From Trueperella bialowiezensis (GTDB taxonomy: Bacteria > Actinomycetota > Actinomycetes > Actinomycetales > Actinomycetaceae), in contig NZ_LR134476.1 of NCBI RefSeq assembly GCF_900637955.1, positions 1,612,001-1,676,000 on the forward strand: a stretch of DNA of 64,000 nt, written 5' to 3'. A program made the position numbers and the translations under genes. Under the pieces are notes generated by a model. It did no database searches. It saw only the letters and a program-made list of their open reading frames with translations, and had not been told where the DNA came from. Shown in pieces: positions 30,060 to 38,854 of the stretch (positions within the stretch are counted from its first letter, which is position 1; every line of letters begins with the position of its first letter).

Positions 30060-32434
30060 TACAGAACCTTTACAGACAGGATATGGGCAACCTGACCCTG
30101 CGGATCCAAGCTCACGTACGGGCGGTCATTCCAGTAGAACGTGGACCCGGACAGCTCGTCATGAACTTCGATGGCCGGCGAACCGTCCCACGTGGGCGAG
30201 GTGCCGAACACAGACAGATCCAGGTTGATCGTGGCCGCGTGCGTCTCGTACGGGTTCAGGTTGAGGACGACGATAACCATATCAACAGATCCGTCCGGTG
30301 ACTCTTCAGGCTTGGTGACCTTCGAGAAGCACAGGATGTTGTCATTATTCGTGGGGTTGATCGTCACGTTACGCAGACGCCGCAACGCCAGATGCTTGCC
30401 GCGAATCTCATTCAGCTTGCCAAGCAGATCGGCGATACCCAGCGCGTCACCGGCCGAGTAGTCGCGGTTCTTGTACTGGTACTTTTCGTTGTCAATCTGC
30501 TCTTCGGCACCCGGGCGGGCAACATTTTCAACCAGCTCGTAGCCGTTGTAAATACCCCACGTGGGCGAACCGGTAGCTGCGAGGATCGCACGGATCGCAA
30601 ACGCTGGCACTCCGCCGCGCTGCATGTACGGCGTGAGGATATCGTGTGTGGTCGGCCAGAACGCCGGGCGCACGCGCGCATCCGACTCGTGGGCGAGCTC
30701 CACCAAGTACTCTTCGATTTCCTTCTTCTCGTTACGCCACGCGAAGTAGTTGTACGACTGATGGAAACCAATTGCACCGAGAGTCTGCAACATCGGGGGC
30801 TTCGTGAACGCTTCCGACAGGAAGATGACGTCCGGATGGTTCTTACGGAAGTAGGCGAGCAGGCGATGCCAGAACGGCAACGTCTTCGTGTGCGGGTTAT
30901 CGATACGGAACGCAGTCACCCCGTGCGAGACCCACACCTCGAGCACACGCTTGATCTCCTGATAGATCCCTTCTGGATCGTTATCGAAGTTCAGCGGGTA
31001 GATGTCCTCATACTTCTTCGGCGGGTTCTCCGCGAACGCGATCGTGCCATCGGCGCGCGTGGTGAACCACTCCGGATGATCCTTCACCCACGGGTGATCC
31101 GGCGAGGCCTGCAGCGCGATGTCGAGTGCGACCTCCATGCCGAGCTCCTTGGCACGCGCCACGAACTTATCGAAATCATCGAACGTGCCCAGATCAGGAT
31201 GAATCGAATCGTGGCCGCCGTCCTTCGAACCGATAGCGTACGGCGAGCCCGGATCCTCCGGCTTAGCATTGAGCGTGTTGTTACGACCCTTGCGGTTCGT
31301 TTCACCAATGGGGTGGATGGGCGTCAGATAGATGACGTCGAAGCCCATCCCGGCAATACGATCCAGATCCTTCGCGGCCGTCTCGAACGTGCCAGAAACC
31401 CACTTCTTCTTCTCGTTGTCATAGTAGGAGCCCACGGTCCGCGGGAAGATTTCGTACCACGAACCAACGAGCGCGCGCTCCCTGTCGACCGCCAGCGGGT
31501 AACGCGCAGATTCCGTTACTGAATCGCGTACCGGATACTTGGCGAGTGCCGCCTTGACGTCGTCGGAGGTGGCCGCAGCAAAGCGGATACCCTTTGCTAC
31601 CCGCTTGCGCTGCATGACCTGCACGGCGTCGTCGAGCACATCCCACTCGTCGGAGTCCTTGGGCATCGCTTCCATCGCGCGGCGGAAAAGCCTTTCGCCT
31701 TCGAGGAAGACGAGTTCAACGTCGACGTCCGCATTCAACTTCAGTTCTGAATCGTGGTACCACGTGGCCATCGGATCCGACCACGAACGCACGAAGAACG
31801 ACCAGTCGCCAGGCTTGGTTGGAGTGAGCCAGCCCTTGTAAATATTCAGGCCGGGATGAGTATCGTGCATAATCGCTTCTTGCACTTCGTTACCATCCGG
31901 ATCAACGAGAACGGCGGCCGCACCAAACTTGTCGTGCCCTTCCCGGAACACGGTTGCGGTCACGGGGAAGGCTTCGTTCTCGGTGCCCTTGGCCGGCCAC
32001 GCGCCATTTTCGATAACGGGCTGGACGTTCACGATCGGAATCCGGCCAACCGGCGCGAACGGAGCAACCTGAGGGCTAGCCACCGGATCCGTGAATCCCG
32101 GGGGAGTGGTAGCCGACGGCGCTGTGGACTTGGCGGTTGCGCGCTTGGTTGTTGTGCGCTTCGTGGTGGTGGTCTTAGCAGTGGTCGTCTTAGCTGCCGT
32201 GGTCTTGGTTGCCGCGGTCTTCGCGGGTGCTTTAGCTGCGGCTGTCTTCGCCGTGCTTGCCTTAGCGGTAGCGGTGGTCTTAGCTGCCGCGGTCTTCGCC
32301 GTCGTCGTCTTCGAAGCGGCGGTCTTTGCCGTTGTGGCTTTAGCGGCGGTGGTCTTGGCCGTGGCCGTCTTAGCAGCAGTCGTCTTAGCAGTGGTGGTCT
32401 TGGGCGCCGACTTTGGCGCGGGCTTGTCAGTCAT
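30059..32434 (-). CDS. glgE: Alpha-1,4-glucan:maltose-1-phosphate maltosyltransferase with H1-like N-terminal tail
   Basis: This 791-aa enzyme extends alpha-1,4-glucan with maltosyl units from maltose-1-phosphate. GlgE motifs are YEIFPRTVGSYYD, LTPIHPIGETNRKGRNN, nucleophile Asp in AFRIDNPHTKTLPFW, acid Glu in IFLSEAFTKPPML and Asp in WPTTHDILTPY. Residues 1 to about 110 are an extra low-complexity tail of Lys, Ala and Thr in AKTT/AKTA-like units, with no counterpart in ordinary GlgE; homology begins near VNVQPVIENGAWPAKG. ATG 32434 is chosen for the AGGAAAGG site; an upstream in-frame start at 32509 lacks one. It is the first gene of the synthesis operon. Confidence 0.94.
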   Translation of the reverse strand: MTDKPAPKSAPKTTTAKTTAAKTATAKTTAAKATTAKTAASKTTTAKTAAAKTTATAKASTAKTAAAKAPAKTAATKTTAAKTTTAKTTTTKRTTTKRATAKSTAPSATTPPGFTDPVASPQVAPFAPVGRIPIVNVQPVIENGAWPAKGTENEAFPVTATVFREGHDKFGAAAVLVDPDGNEVQEAIMHDTHPGLNIYKGWLTPTKPGDWSFFVRSWSDPMATWYHDSELKLNADVDVELVFLEGERLFRRAMEAMPKDSDEWDVLDDAVQVMQRKRVAKGIRFAAATSDDVKAALAKYPVRDSVTESARYPLAVDRERALVGSWYEIFPRTVGSYYDNEKKKWVSGTFETAAKDLDRIAGMGFDVIYLTPIHPIGETNRKGRNNTLNAKPEDPGSPYAIGSKDGGHDSIHPDLGTFDDFDKFVARAKELGMEVALDIALQASPDHPWVKDHPEWFTTRADGTIAFAENPPKKYEDIYPLNFDNDPEGIYQEIKRVLEVWVSHGVTAFRIDNPHTKTLPFWHRLLAYFRKNHPDVIFLSEAFTKPPMLQTLGAIGFHQSYNYFAWRNEKKEIEEYLVELAHESDARVRPAFWPTTHDILTPYMQRGGVPAFAIRAILAATGSPTWGIYNGYELVENVARPGAEEQIDNEKYQYKNRDYSAGDALGIADLLGKLNEIRGKHLALRRLRNVTINPTNNDNILCFSKVTKPEESPDGSVDMVIVVLNLNPYETHAATINLDLSVFGTSPTWDGSPAIEVHDELSGSTFYWNDRPYVSLDPQGQVAHILSVKVL

Positions 32435-32621
32435 TGAAGCTGCCTTTCCTACTCGTGGGGGAAGCGGACGCTGCCGACTTTTGGCGTGGCCATGCGGGCT
32501 CTGCGCCAAGTGCGCCGGGGAGGAACAGCGTTTATTGTCACGTCTTCGATCTTAATGGATAGCAATGCTATTTTTGCTGACTTCACCCACCACGAAATGA
32601 CCTGCCGGACGGCACGCCTCT

Positions 32622-32692
32622 CAGAATTGCTATATAAGCAGTTTTGGGGAGGTTGGAGGCCCTCGAGTCCGGCAGAATTGCTATATAAGCAG
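32622..32692. repeat. Paired 20-bp AT-rich direct repeats upstream of glgE
   Basis: CAGAATTGCTATATAAGCAG occurs exactly at 32622-32641 and 32673-32692, 51 bp apart. Each contains the dyad TGCT-N5-AGCA. A third related dyad, TAGCAATGCTA, occurs near 32560-32570. They are strikingly AT-rich for this genome and lie between the glgP terminator and the glgE start, where operators for the glgE operon would be expected. The 412-bp gap 32435-32846 otherwise holds tandem GC repeats and the glgP terminator; I see no gene in it. Confidence 0.7.
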
Positions 32693-32701
32693 AAACGGGG
32701 A

Positions 32702-32747
32702 ACCTCGGCCAGCGCAAGACCTCGGCCAGGCGTGAGACCTCGGCCGA
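32702..32747. repeat. Tandem ACCTCGGCC repeats
   Basis: Three successive units start with ACCTCGGCC, at 32702, 32719 and 32737. The first two are 17-18 bp long (ACCTCGGCCAGCGCAAG, ACCTCGGCCAGGCGTGAG) and the third ends in the palindrome TCGGCCGA. They sit directly beside the glgP terminator T-run. Confidence 0.65.
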
Positions 32748-32804
32748 AATAAAAGCAGGCTCCTTCCCACGGGCGTCCATAAGAGCCCACGGGAAAGAGC
32801 CTGC
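32748..32804 (-). terminator. Intrinsic terminator of glgP
   Basis: On the minus strand two 20-nt arms (32785-32804 and 32755-32774) pair fully if G-U wobbles are allowed, around a 10-nt loop. TTTTATTT follows at 32754-32747. It lies about 40 bp past the glgP stop. This is the clearest intrinsic terminator in the window besides the tRNA one. Confidence 0.88.
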
Positions 32805-32846
32805 TCGCCAGCTTAACGAGGCTGGCATGAGACCTGTTAGATCTTC

Positions 32847-35216
32847 TTAGATCTTCTGCGGTTCGATCTTCCACACCTCACGCGCGTAGTCGCGGATCGT
32901 GCGGTCGGAAGAGAAACGGCCAGACTCGGTGATGTTCTTCCACACCATCGCAGCCCAGTGGCGGCGATCGGCGTAGTAGTCCTTCGCCATCCTGTCGCGG
33001 GTCTCGCGGTAGGAGGCGAAATCGCCGAGCACATAGTACTCGTCGGCCCCGCCCCAGTCGCCGGTCATGAGCGAATGGTGCAGGTCGTGGAAGAGCCCGG
33101 TGCCGCCGTCGTCGAGTGTGCCATCCACAAGCGCGTCGACAACCCGCTGAAGGCCAGGCGTTTCGGCCGCAGTACGGCGCGGATCGTACGTCTTGCGCAA
33201 CTCGGGAAGCTCGTCTTCCTCGGCGCCGAAAATGTAGGCGTTGTCGTGTCCAACCGAATCAACGATCTCCACGTTCGCGCCGTCCATCGTGCCAAGCGTC
33301 AGAGCACCGTTCATCATGAACTTCATGTTGCCCGTACCCGACGCTTCCTTGCCGGCCGTAGAGATCTGCTCGGACACATCCGTTGCCGGAATGATGTGCT
33401 CGGCAGGAGAGACGTTGTAGTTCTCCACGAACACGACCTTGAGGCGGCCGGCCACATCGGCGTCGTCGTTCACCAGATCACCAATCGTGTTGATGAGCTT
33501 GATGATCGCCTTCGCACGCACGTAGCCAGGAGCGGCCTTCGCACCGAAGATGAACACACGCGGCGGAACCTCAATCGACGGATCTTCCTTGATCTGGAAG
33601 TACAGATCAAGAATGTAGAACGCGTTGAGCAGCTGGCGCTTGTACTCGTGCAGGCGCTTGATCTGGGTGTCGAAAATAGCGTTCGGATCGATCTCGATAC
33701 CCTGACGGTTCTTGATCCACTTCGCGAAATCCACCTTGTTGGCATGCTTGATCTCGTTGACGCGGTCAAGCACGGCAGGATCAGAACCGTAGTGGCCGAG
33801 CTCCTTGAGCTTGTCCAGATCGCGCACCCACTCATCCGAACCCATGAGTTCGGTCAGCAGTGCGGACAGGCGCGGGTTGCACTGGTGCAGCCAGCGGCGC
33901 GGAGTCACACCATTCGTCTTGTTATTAAACTTTTCTGGCCAGAGCTTGTACCAGTCATTGAGCGTGTCAGCCTTGAGGATCTCCGTGTGGAGAGCGGCGA
34001 CGCCGTTGATCGAGTAGGAGGCGTAGCAGGCAATCCACGCCATGTGAACGCGGTTGCCAGAGACAGGTGCGAGGTAGTTGATCTTGTCCTCGCTCAGACC
34101 CTTCTCGGCCATCTCTTCACGGAAGCGACGGTCGATCTCACGCACGATCTCGAGGATACGCGGGAAGAGACGCTCGAAAATTGCGATCTCCCAGGTCTCC
34201 AGCGCTTCAGCCAAAACCGTGTGGTTCGTGTACGCGAACGTGCCTTGGACGATCTTCCAGGCTTCATCCCAACCGAAATCGTGCTCGTCGAGCAGGATGC
34301 GCATGAGCTCCGGGATCGCGAGCACCGGGTGGGTGTCGTTGAGCTGGATCGAATTGTTCTTCGCGAAATCCTTGAGCGAACCACGCTGAGCGATTTCGTT
34401 GGCCACGATCTGCTGCAGCGACGCCGAGACGAAGAAGTACTGCTGGCGCACGCGCAAAATCTTGCCCTCGAAGGACGAATCGTTCGGGTAGAGCACGCGC
34501 GAAATGTCGTTGACGCGCTCCCGCTCCACGATGGCGCCGGTGAAGTTCTGCGAGTTGAACTCGTTGTAATCGAAGTCCTCCATCGGCTCGGCCTTCCACA
34601 GGCGCAGCGTACCGACGTTGTCGGTGCCATAGCCGGTGATCGGCATGTCGTAGGGGATCGCGCGAACCTTCAGATCGGCGTAATTGATGAGCACCTGTTC
34701 TTCTTCACGGCGGATGACGAACGGGTAGCCCTCTTCCATCCACGGATCCGGCTTTTCGCCCTGGAAACCGTTGTCGAAGTACTGCTTGAACAGACCGTAA
34801 CGGTAGAGGATACCGTAGCCGCGAACCGGCAGATCCTGAGTTGCAGATGAATCAAGGAAGCACGCTGCAAGCCGGCCGAGGCCGCCGTTGCCGAGTGCCG
34901 CATCGCTTTCCGCTTCGAGAACGTCAGACAGTTCCTGACCGTACGTGGCGAGCGCTGCCTTTGTTTCCTCAATCTTGCCCAGGTTGTTCAGGTTGTTGAG
35001 AAGGGCCCGGCCCATGAGGAATTCAGCAGAGAAGTAATGCTGCATGCGGGAAGCGTTGTAGCGCTCCTCGGTTTTCTGCCAGTTTTCCGCGATCGCGTCG
35101 ACGACGGCAGAAGCGGTTCCCTGCCAGTACTCCATAAGAGTGGCAGAGCGCGCGTTCTTACCAGAGACCGAGCGAACTTGGCCCCCGATTGCTTGTTCAA
35201 TATCGAAGTGAGTCAA
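32847..35216 (-). CDS. glgP: Glycogen/alpha-glucan phosphorylase
   Basis: This 789-aa enzyme (803 aa if the upstream ATG 35258 is used) releases glucose-1-phosphate from glucan ends. The pyridoxal-phosphate site EASGTGNMKFMMNGALTLG carries the Schiff-base Lys; TNGVTPRRWL and QLNDTHPVLAIPELMR are classic family blocks. TTG 35216 is preferred because AAAAGGGG precedes it at proper distance, the ATG at 35258 has no ribosome site, and the candidate promoter would start transcription near 35257. A perfect 16-bp palindrome would then fall in the leader. Confidence 0.93.
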   Translation of the reverse strand: MTHFDIEQAIGGQVRSVSGKNARSATLMEYWQGTASAVVDAIAENWQKTEERYNASRMQHYFSAEFLMGRALLNNLNNLGKIEETKAALATYGQELSDVLEAESDAALGNGGLGRLAACFLDSSATQDLPVRGYGILYRYGLFKQYFDNGFQGEKPDPWMEEGYPFVIRREEEQVLINYADLKVRAIPYDMPITGYGTDNVGTLRLWKAEPMEDFDYNEFNSQNFTGAIVERERVNDISRVLYPNDSSFEGKILRVRQQYFFVSASLQQIVANEIAQRGSLKDFAKNNSIQLNDTHPVLAIPELMRILLDEHDFGWDEAWKIVQGTFAYTNHTVLAEALETWEIAIFERLFPRILEIVREIDRRFREEMAEKGLSEDKINYLAPVSGNRVHMAWIACYASYSINGVAALHTEILKADTLNDWYKLWPEKFNNKTNGVTPRRWLHQCNPRLSALLTELMGSDEWVRDLDKLKELGHYGSDPAVLDRVNEIKHANKVDFAKWIKNRQGIEIDPNAIFDTQIKRLHEYKRQLLNAFYILDLYFQIKEDPSIEVPPRVFIFGAKAAPGYVRAKAIIKLINTIGDLVNDDADVAGRLKVVFVENYNVSPAEHIIPATDVSEQISTAGKEASGTGNMKFMMNGALTLGTMDGANVEIVDSVGHDNAYIFGAEEDELPELRKTYDPRRTAAETPGLQRVVDALVDGTLDDGGTGLFHDLHHSLMTGDWGGADEYYVLGDFASYRETRDRMAKDYYADRRHWAAMVWKNITESGRFSSDRTIRDYAREVWKIEPQKI

Positions 35217-35235
35217 TGAAACCCCTTTTGCTGAT

Positions 35236-35251
35236 ACGTGAGATCTCACGT
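35236..35251. promoter_or_regulatory. Perfect 16-bp palindrome in the glgP control region
   Basis: ACGTGAGATCTCACGT is fully self-complementary. It lies 20-35 bp upstream of the preferred glgP TTG and just past the predicted transcription start, a typical repressor-operator position. Confidence 0.6.
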
Positions 35252-35263
35252 CGGACATCTTTT

Positions 35264-35291
35264 AGGATATCTGGATAAAGACCGGTTCCAA
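35264..35291 (-). promoter_or_regulatory. Candidate glgP promoter
   Basis: Minus strand TTGGAA (35291-35286), 16-bp spacer, TATCCT (35269-35264). Each box matches four of six consensus bases. Predicted start of RNA is near 35257. Confidence 0.4.
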
Positions 35292-35330
35292 ATTAGGAAT
35301 AGTCTGATGTAAGGAAGTCGTCACGTTTTA

Positions 35331-36419
35331 TTAATAAACCATTCCAAGTGCGGCGTGGACCTGCGCAAGCGTCTGGCTAGCCTGCTCGCGTGCTCGTTCG
35401 TTTCCGCGCGTGAGAATCTGGGTGAGGTAGCCCTTGTCGGCGGCAAGCTCGGCGCGGCGCTCGCGGATGGGTGCGAGGTGTTCGTTGAGAGCTTCGGTGA
35501 CGACGGCCTTGAGGGTGCCGCCTCCGCCGTCGCCGATCTCCGTGGCGATTTCGTGTGGGTCGCGCCCGGACGCAAGGCCCGCCATGAGGAGCAGGTTGGA
35601 CACTTCGGGGCGGTTAACCGGATCGTAGGTGATGTGCCGGTCAGAATCCGTGACGGCCTTCTTGATGAGTTTGGCGGTCTCATCAGCGCTCATGCCGAGC
35701 TCGATCGTGTTGCCCTTTGACTTGCTCATCTTGGTGCCATCCAGCCCGAGCACGTTCTCTGCTTCAGACAGCAGGGCTTGCGGGCGCGGGAAAACCCGTT
35801 CGTCGCCGTCGTGCCCATAGCGCGTTTCGAAACGATCAGCGATCACGCGGGTTTGCTCCAGGTGGGGAAGCTGATCCTTACCCACGGGAACCACGTTCGC
35901 CTTGCAGAACAGGATGTCTGCCGCCTGGTGGACCGGGTAGGTGAGCAGCAGCCCGGACATCGGGCGGTCACCCGTGGCGTCCAGCTCGGCCTTGACGGTG
36001 GGGTTGCGGCGCAGTTCGGCGTCGGAAACGAGCGACAGGAACGGCAGCAACAGTTCGTTAAGTTCAGGCACTTGCGAGTGCGCGAAGATCGTGGTCTCCT
36101 CCGGGTCCATGCCGATCGCCAGGTAGTCGGTGAGGAGTGAGTAGACGCGCTCGGCGAGCGGCCCGGTGTCGTCACGATCGGTGATGACCTGATAGTCCGC
36201 AATCAGCAGCCACGTTTCCACGCCGCGCCGCTGGATATCCACCCAGTTACGCAGGGCTCCAAAATAGTGGCCGATGTGGAGGTTACCCGTGGGGCGCGCG
36301 CCGGTGAGCACGCGAAACTCCGACGGATCCTTGTCAATCGCCGCGTCAATCTTCGCACTGATTTGGCGTGCGTGTTCGAGCGAGGCGTCCGTGATGTCCA
36401 GTTGTGCGGTATCGTTCAT
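35331..36419 (-). CDS. trpS: Tryptophanyl-tRNA synthetase
   Basis: This 362-aa class I enzyme charges tRNA-Trp. HIGH-type motif GNLHIGHYFG is at about residues 45-54 and KMSKS in GTKMSKSKGNTIEL. TARPTG-like TGARPTGNLHIGH and DYQVITDRDD are typical of bacterial TrpS. Its placement among glucan genes looks incidental. It ends about 115 bp before the glgP start on the same strand. Confidence 0.96.
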   Translation of the reverse strand: MNDTAQLDITDASLEHARQISAKIDAAIDKDPSEFRVLTGARPTGNLHIGHYFGALRNWVDIQRRGVETWLLIADYQVITDRDDTGPLAERVYSLLTDYLAIGMDPEETTIFAHSQVPELNELLLPFLSLVSDAELRRNPTVKAELDATGDRPMSGLLLTYPVHQAADILFCKANVVPVGKDQLPHLEQTRVIADRFETRYGHDGDERVFPRPQALLSEAENVLGLDGTKMSKSKGNTIELGMSADETAKLIKKAVTDSDRHITYDPVNRPEVSNLLLMAGLASGRDPHEIATEIGDGGGGTLKAVVTEALNEHLAPIRERRAELAADKGYLTQILTRGNERAREQASQTLAQVHAALGMVY

Positions 36420-36505
36420 ACCCCCATGTTACGGGTGATTGACGACGCCGGAAAATCGGTTCACGCTGGGCGTCCGGCCTGCTTGGGAGCCGGGTGGCGG
36501 CGTCG

Positions 36506-38704
36506 TTATCGCGGATTAGCGAAGAACAACGTGAACGACAGCGGGTCGACGCGAGTGACGGCTCGCGGCGCGTAGACTTCCGCGTCGCGGCGAGGGCGCT
36601 CCCACGTGGAACACCATTCGAGCCGGAAAGGATTGCCGCGCCCTTCCGGCAACGTGATGACGCGGGATTCGGGGTTGCCGTTGATGACGATGAGCGCGTC
36701 GGCGTCCTGGCCAAATCCGGAGCGGAGGGTCTGCAAAAGCCGCACATTCGGATCGAACCACTTGTGGTCCGGGAATGATTCGCCAGTGTTGTCGAGCCAT
36801 GCCATGTCGAGGATCGAATCCCCGGGCGCTACGGCTCCCATGTAGAAATTCTTGGGCCGGAACACGCGGTGATCGCGGCGCAGGCGCAGCAGGTAGGAGA
36901 CCGTGTCGCGCATGTTTTCTTGATGCTCATCCAAGTCCCAGTCCAGCCACGAGATCTCGTTGTTTTGGCAGTAGGCGTTGTTGTTGCCGTGCTGGGTTTT
37001 CATGATCTCGTCGCCCGCCGCGATCATTGGCGTGCCACCGGAAAAGATGAGGGAAGCGAACAGGTTGCGCATGGTCGTGCGCCGGGCACGCAAAATATTG
37101 GGATCGTCCGTGGGGCCTTCCACGCCGTGATTCCACGAACGGTTGTTATCCGTGCCATCCCGGTTGTCCTCGCCGTTAGCCTCGTTGTGCTTGTGGTTGT
37201 AAGCGGTGAGGTCGTGCATGGTGAAGCCGTCGTGGGCGGTAATGAAGTTGATCGAGGCATACACGCCCCGCCCGCCGGGCGTGCGCCCGTGGCCGAACAG
37301 ATCGGCAGAACCTGCGAGCCGGGTAGCCAGATCACGCCGATCCCCACCTTGGCCGCCGCTGAAAATGGAGGCCGGTTCGGTGATCCAAAAGCTACGTAGC
37401 GTGTCGCGAAAACCATCGTTCCAATCCGCGGTTGGCGGCGGGAACTGGCCGGTGCGCCAGCCGCCGTGGCCCATGTCCCACGGCTCGTTAATGAGCTTCA
37501 CGCGCGAGAGCACCGGATCGGTGGCCATCGCCACGTAGAGCGGGTGCTGGTGGTTGAACGAATCACCCTGGCGGGCAAGCGTGACGGCAAGGTCGAAACG
37601 GAAGCCGTCTACGCCGATCTGCTCCACCCAGTAGCGCAGCGAATCGAGCGTGAGTTGGATGACGGGCAGGCGCCGGAAATCCAGCGAGTTGCCCGTGCCC
37701 GTCGAGTCGATGAGCTGGCCGGGGCGGGCCGACGAGTGCCGGTAATACATCGAGTTGTCCAGCCCGCGGAAGGACACGGTGGGCCCGTCCGAACCGGCTT
37801 CGCACGTGTGGTTGTACACGACGTCGAGGATCACTTCGAGCCCGGCATCGTGCAGCAGTTTGACCATGCCCTTGACTTCGGCGATCACCGCCTGCGGGCC
37901 GGCGTCGATACTGGACTGCATCGCATAGGAGGGTTCGGGGGCGAAGAAGTTGAGCGTGGAGTATCCCCAATAGTTTTCTTTGCCCTGTTTGGTGAGGAAA
38001 GGTTCGCTCATCTTTGCGTGGATCGGTAGCAGTTCGATCGCCGTGATACCGAGCGATTTGAGGTAGTCGATCGTGACGGGATGAGCGACGCCGGCATACG
38101 TGCCGCGCAGCTCGTCTGGAATCCCGGGTAGCTGTTTCGTCAGGCCGATCACGTGTGCTTCGTAGATGACCGTTTTGTCCCAGGGAGTATAGGGATGGTG
38201 GTCGACGACGCCGGGTTCGTCCACGATCACACCGAGCGCGGCGACGTCGGCAGAATCCCGATCGTCGGGGCTGTAGCCGGGTTCGGGGTTGAGGTGCTCG
38301 TCTACGGAGTGCGAAAAGAGTGCGGGGTGCAGGATCGGTTCGCGGGTGATCGCGCGGGCGTAGGGATCAAGGAGGATTTTCGCGGGGTTGTGCCGCAGCC
38401 CGCTATCGGGATCCCACCGCCCGTGTACCCGGTATCCGTAGGCTTGCCCGGCGCGAATGCCGGGGATATGGCCGGTCCACACGCCGTGGGCGGCCTTGGC
38501 CAAACTGTAGCGACGCTCCGACGCATACGGACCAAAGCCGTCAAAAAAGCAGATTTCCACCGCGGTTGCGTGCGAGGCGAAAACGGCGACGTCGACCCCT
38601 TGCTGCGTGAGGTGGGCGCCGAGCCGATACGGGCTGGCCAGCGGCAGGCTCGGCTCGGGTTCGCGAGCCGTGTAACGAGATACTGGAGCGTTGTGGATAT
38701 TCAC
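36506..38704 (-). CDS. glgX: Glycogen debranching enzyme GlgX (isoamylase type)
   Basis: This 732-aa enzyme hydrolyses alpha-1,6 branches left after GlgP action. It has an N-terminal CBM48 region (LGAHLTQQGVDVAVFASHATAVEICFFD). The GH13 barrel has VVYNHTCE, catalytic Asp in VDGFRFDLAVTL, Glu in KLINEPWDMG and Asp in FITAHDGFTMHDL. NNAYCQNNEISWLDW is diagnostic for GlgX/isoamylase. It is divergent from nudC with 150 bp between. Confidence 0.95.
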   Translation of the reverse strand: MNIHNAPVSRYTAREPEPSLPLASPYRLGAHLTQQGVDVAVFASHATAVEICFFDGFGPYASERRYSLAKAAHGVWTGHIPGIRAGQAYGYRVHGRWDPDSGLRHNPAKILLDPYARAITREPILHPALFSHSVDEHLNPEPGYSPDDRDSADVAALGVIVDEPGVVDHHPYTPWDKTVIYEAHVIGLTKQLPGIPDELRGTYAGVAHPVTIDYLKSLGITAIELLPIHAKMSEPFLTKQGKENYWGYSTLNFFAPEPSYAMQSSIDAGPQAVIAEVKGMVKLLHDAGLEVILDVVYNHTCEAGSDGPTVSFRGLDNSMYYRHSSARPGQLIDSTGTGNSLDFRRLPVIQLTLDSLRYWVEQIGVDGFRFDLAVTLARQGDSFNHQHPLYVAMATDPVLSRVKLINEPWDMGHGGWRTGQFPPPTADWNDGFRDTLRSFWITEPASIFSGGQGGDRRDLATRLAGSADLFGHGRTPGGRGVYASINFITAHDGFTMHDLTAYNHKHNEANGEDNRDGTDNNRSWNHGVEGPTDDPNILRARRTTMRNLFASLIFSGGTPMIAAGDEIMKTQHGNNNAYCQNNEISWLDWDLDEHQENMRDTVSYLLRLRRDHRVFRPKNFYMGAVAPGDSILDMAWLDNTGESFPDHKWFDPNVRLLQTLRSGFGQDADALIVINGNPESRVITLPEGRGNPFRLEWCSTWERPRRDAEVYAPRAVTRVDPLSFTLFFANPR

Positions 38705-38854
38705 GCGTTCTATTCTGGCAGGTTATTTAGTTTTTCGGTAAAGATGGCGGGAGATAACCCGTGATCAGGGGCGTTTTTCACGTTAGTTAGCAGGATGTGA
38801 ACAAGTAGGGAGAGTGTCGGAGGGCGTGGGTAGTGTGGAGCAGGAGGAGAAGCT

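Noticed and set aside
32105-32434. Repeat tract at the glgE start considered as a CRISPR or VNTR array outside a gene
   Set aside because: Units are 12-18 bp, uneven, and encode an in-frame Lys/Ala/Thr tail. No regular repeat-spacer pattern exists anywhere in the window.
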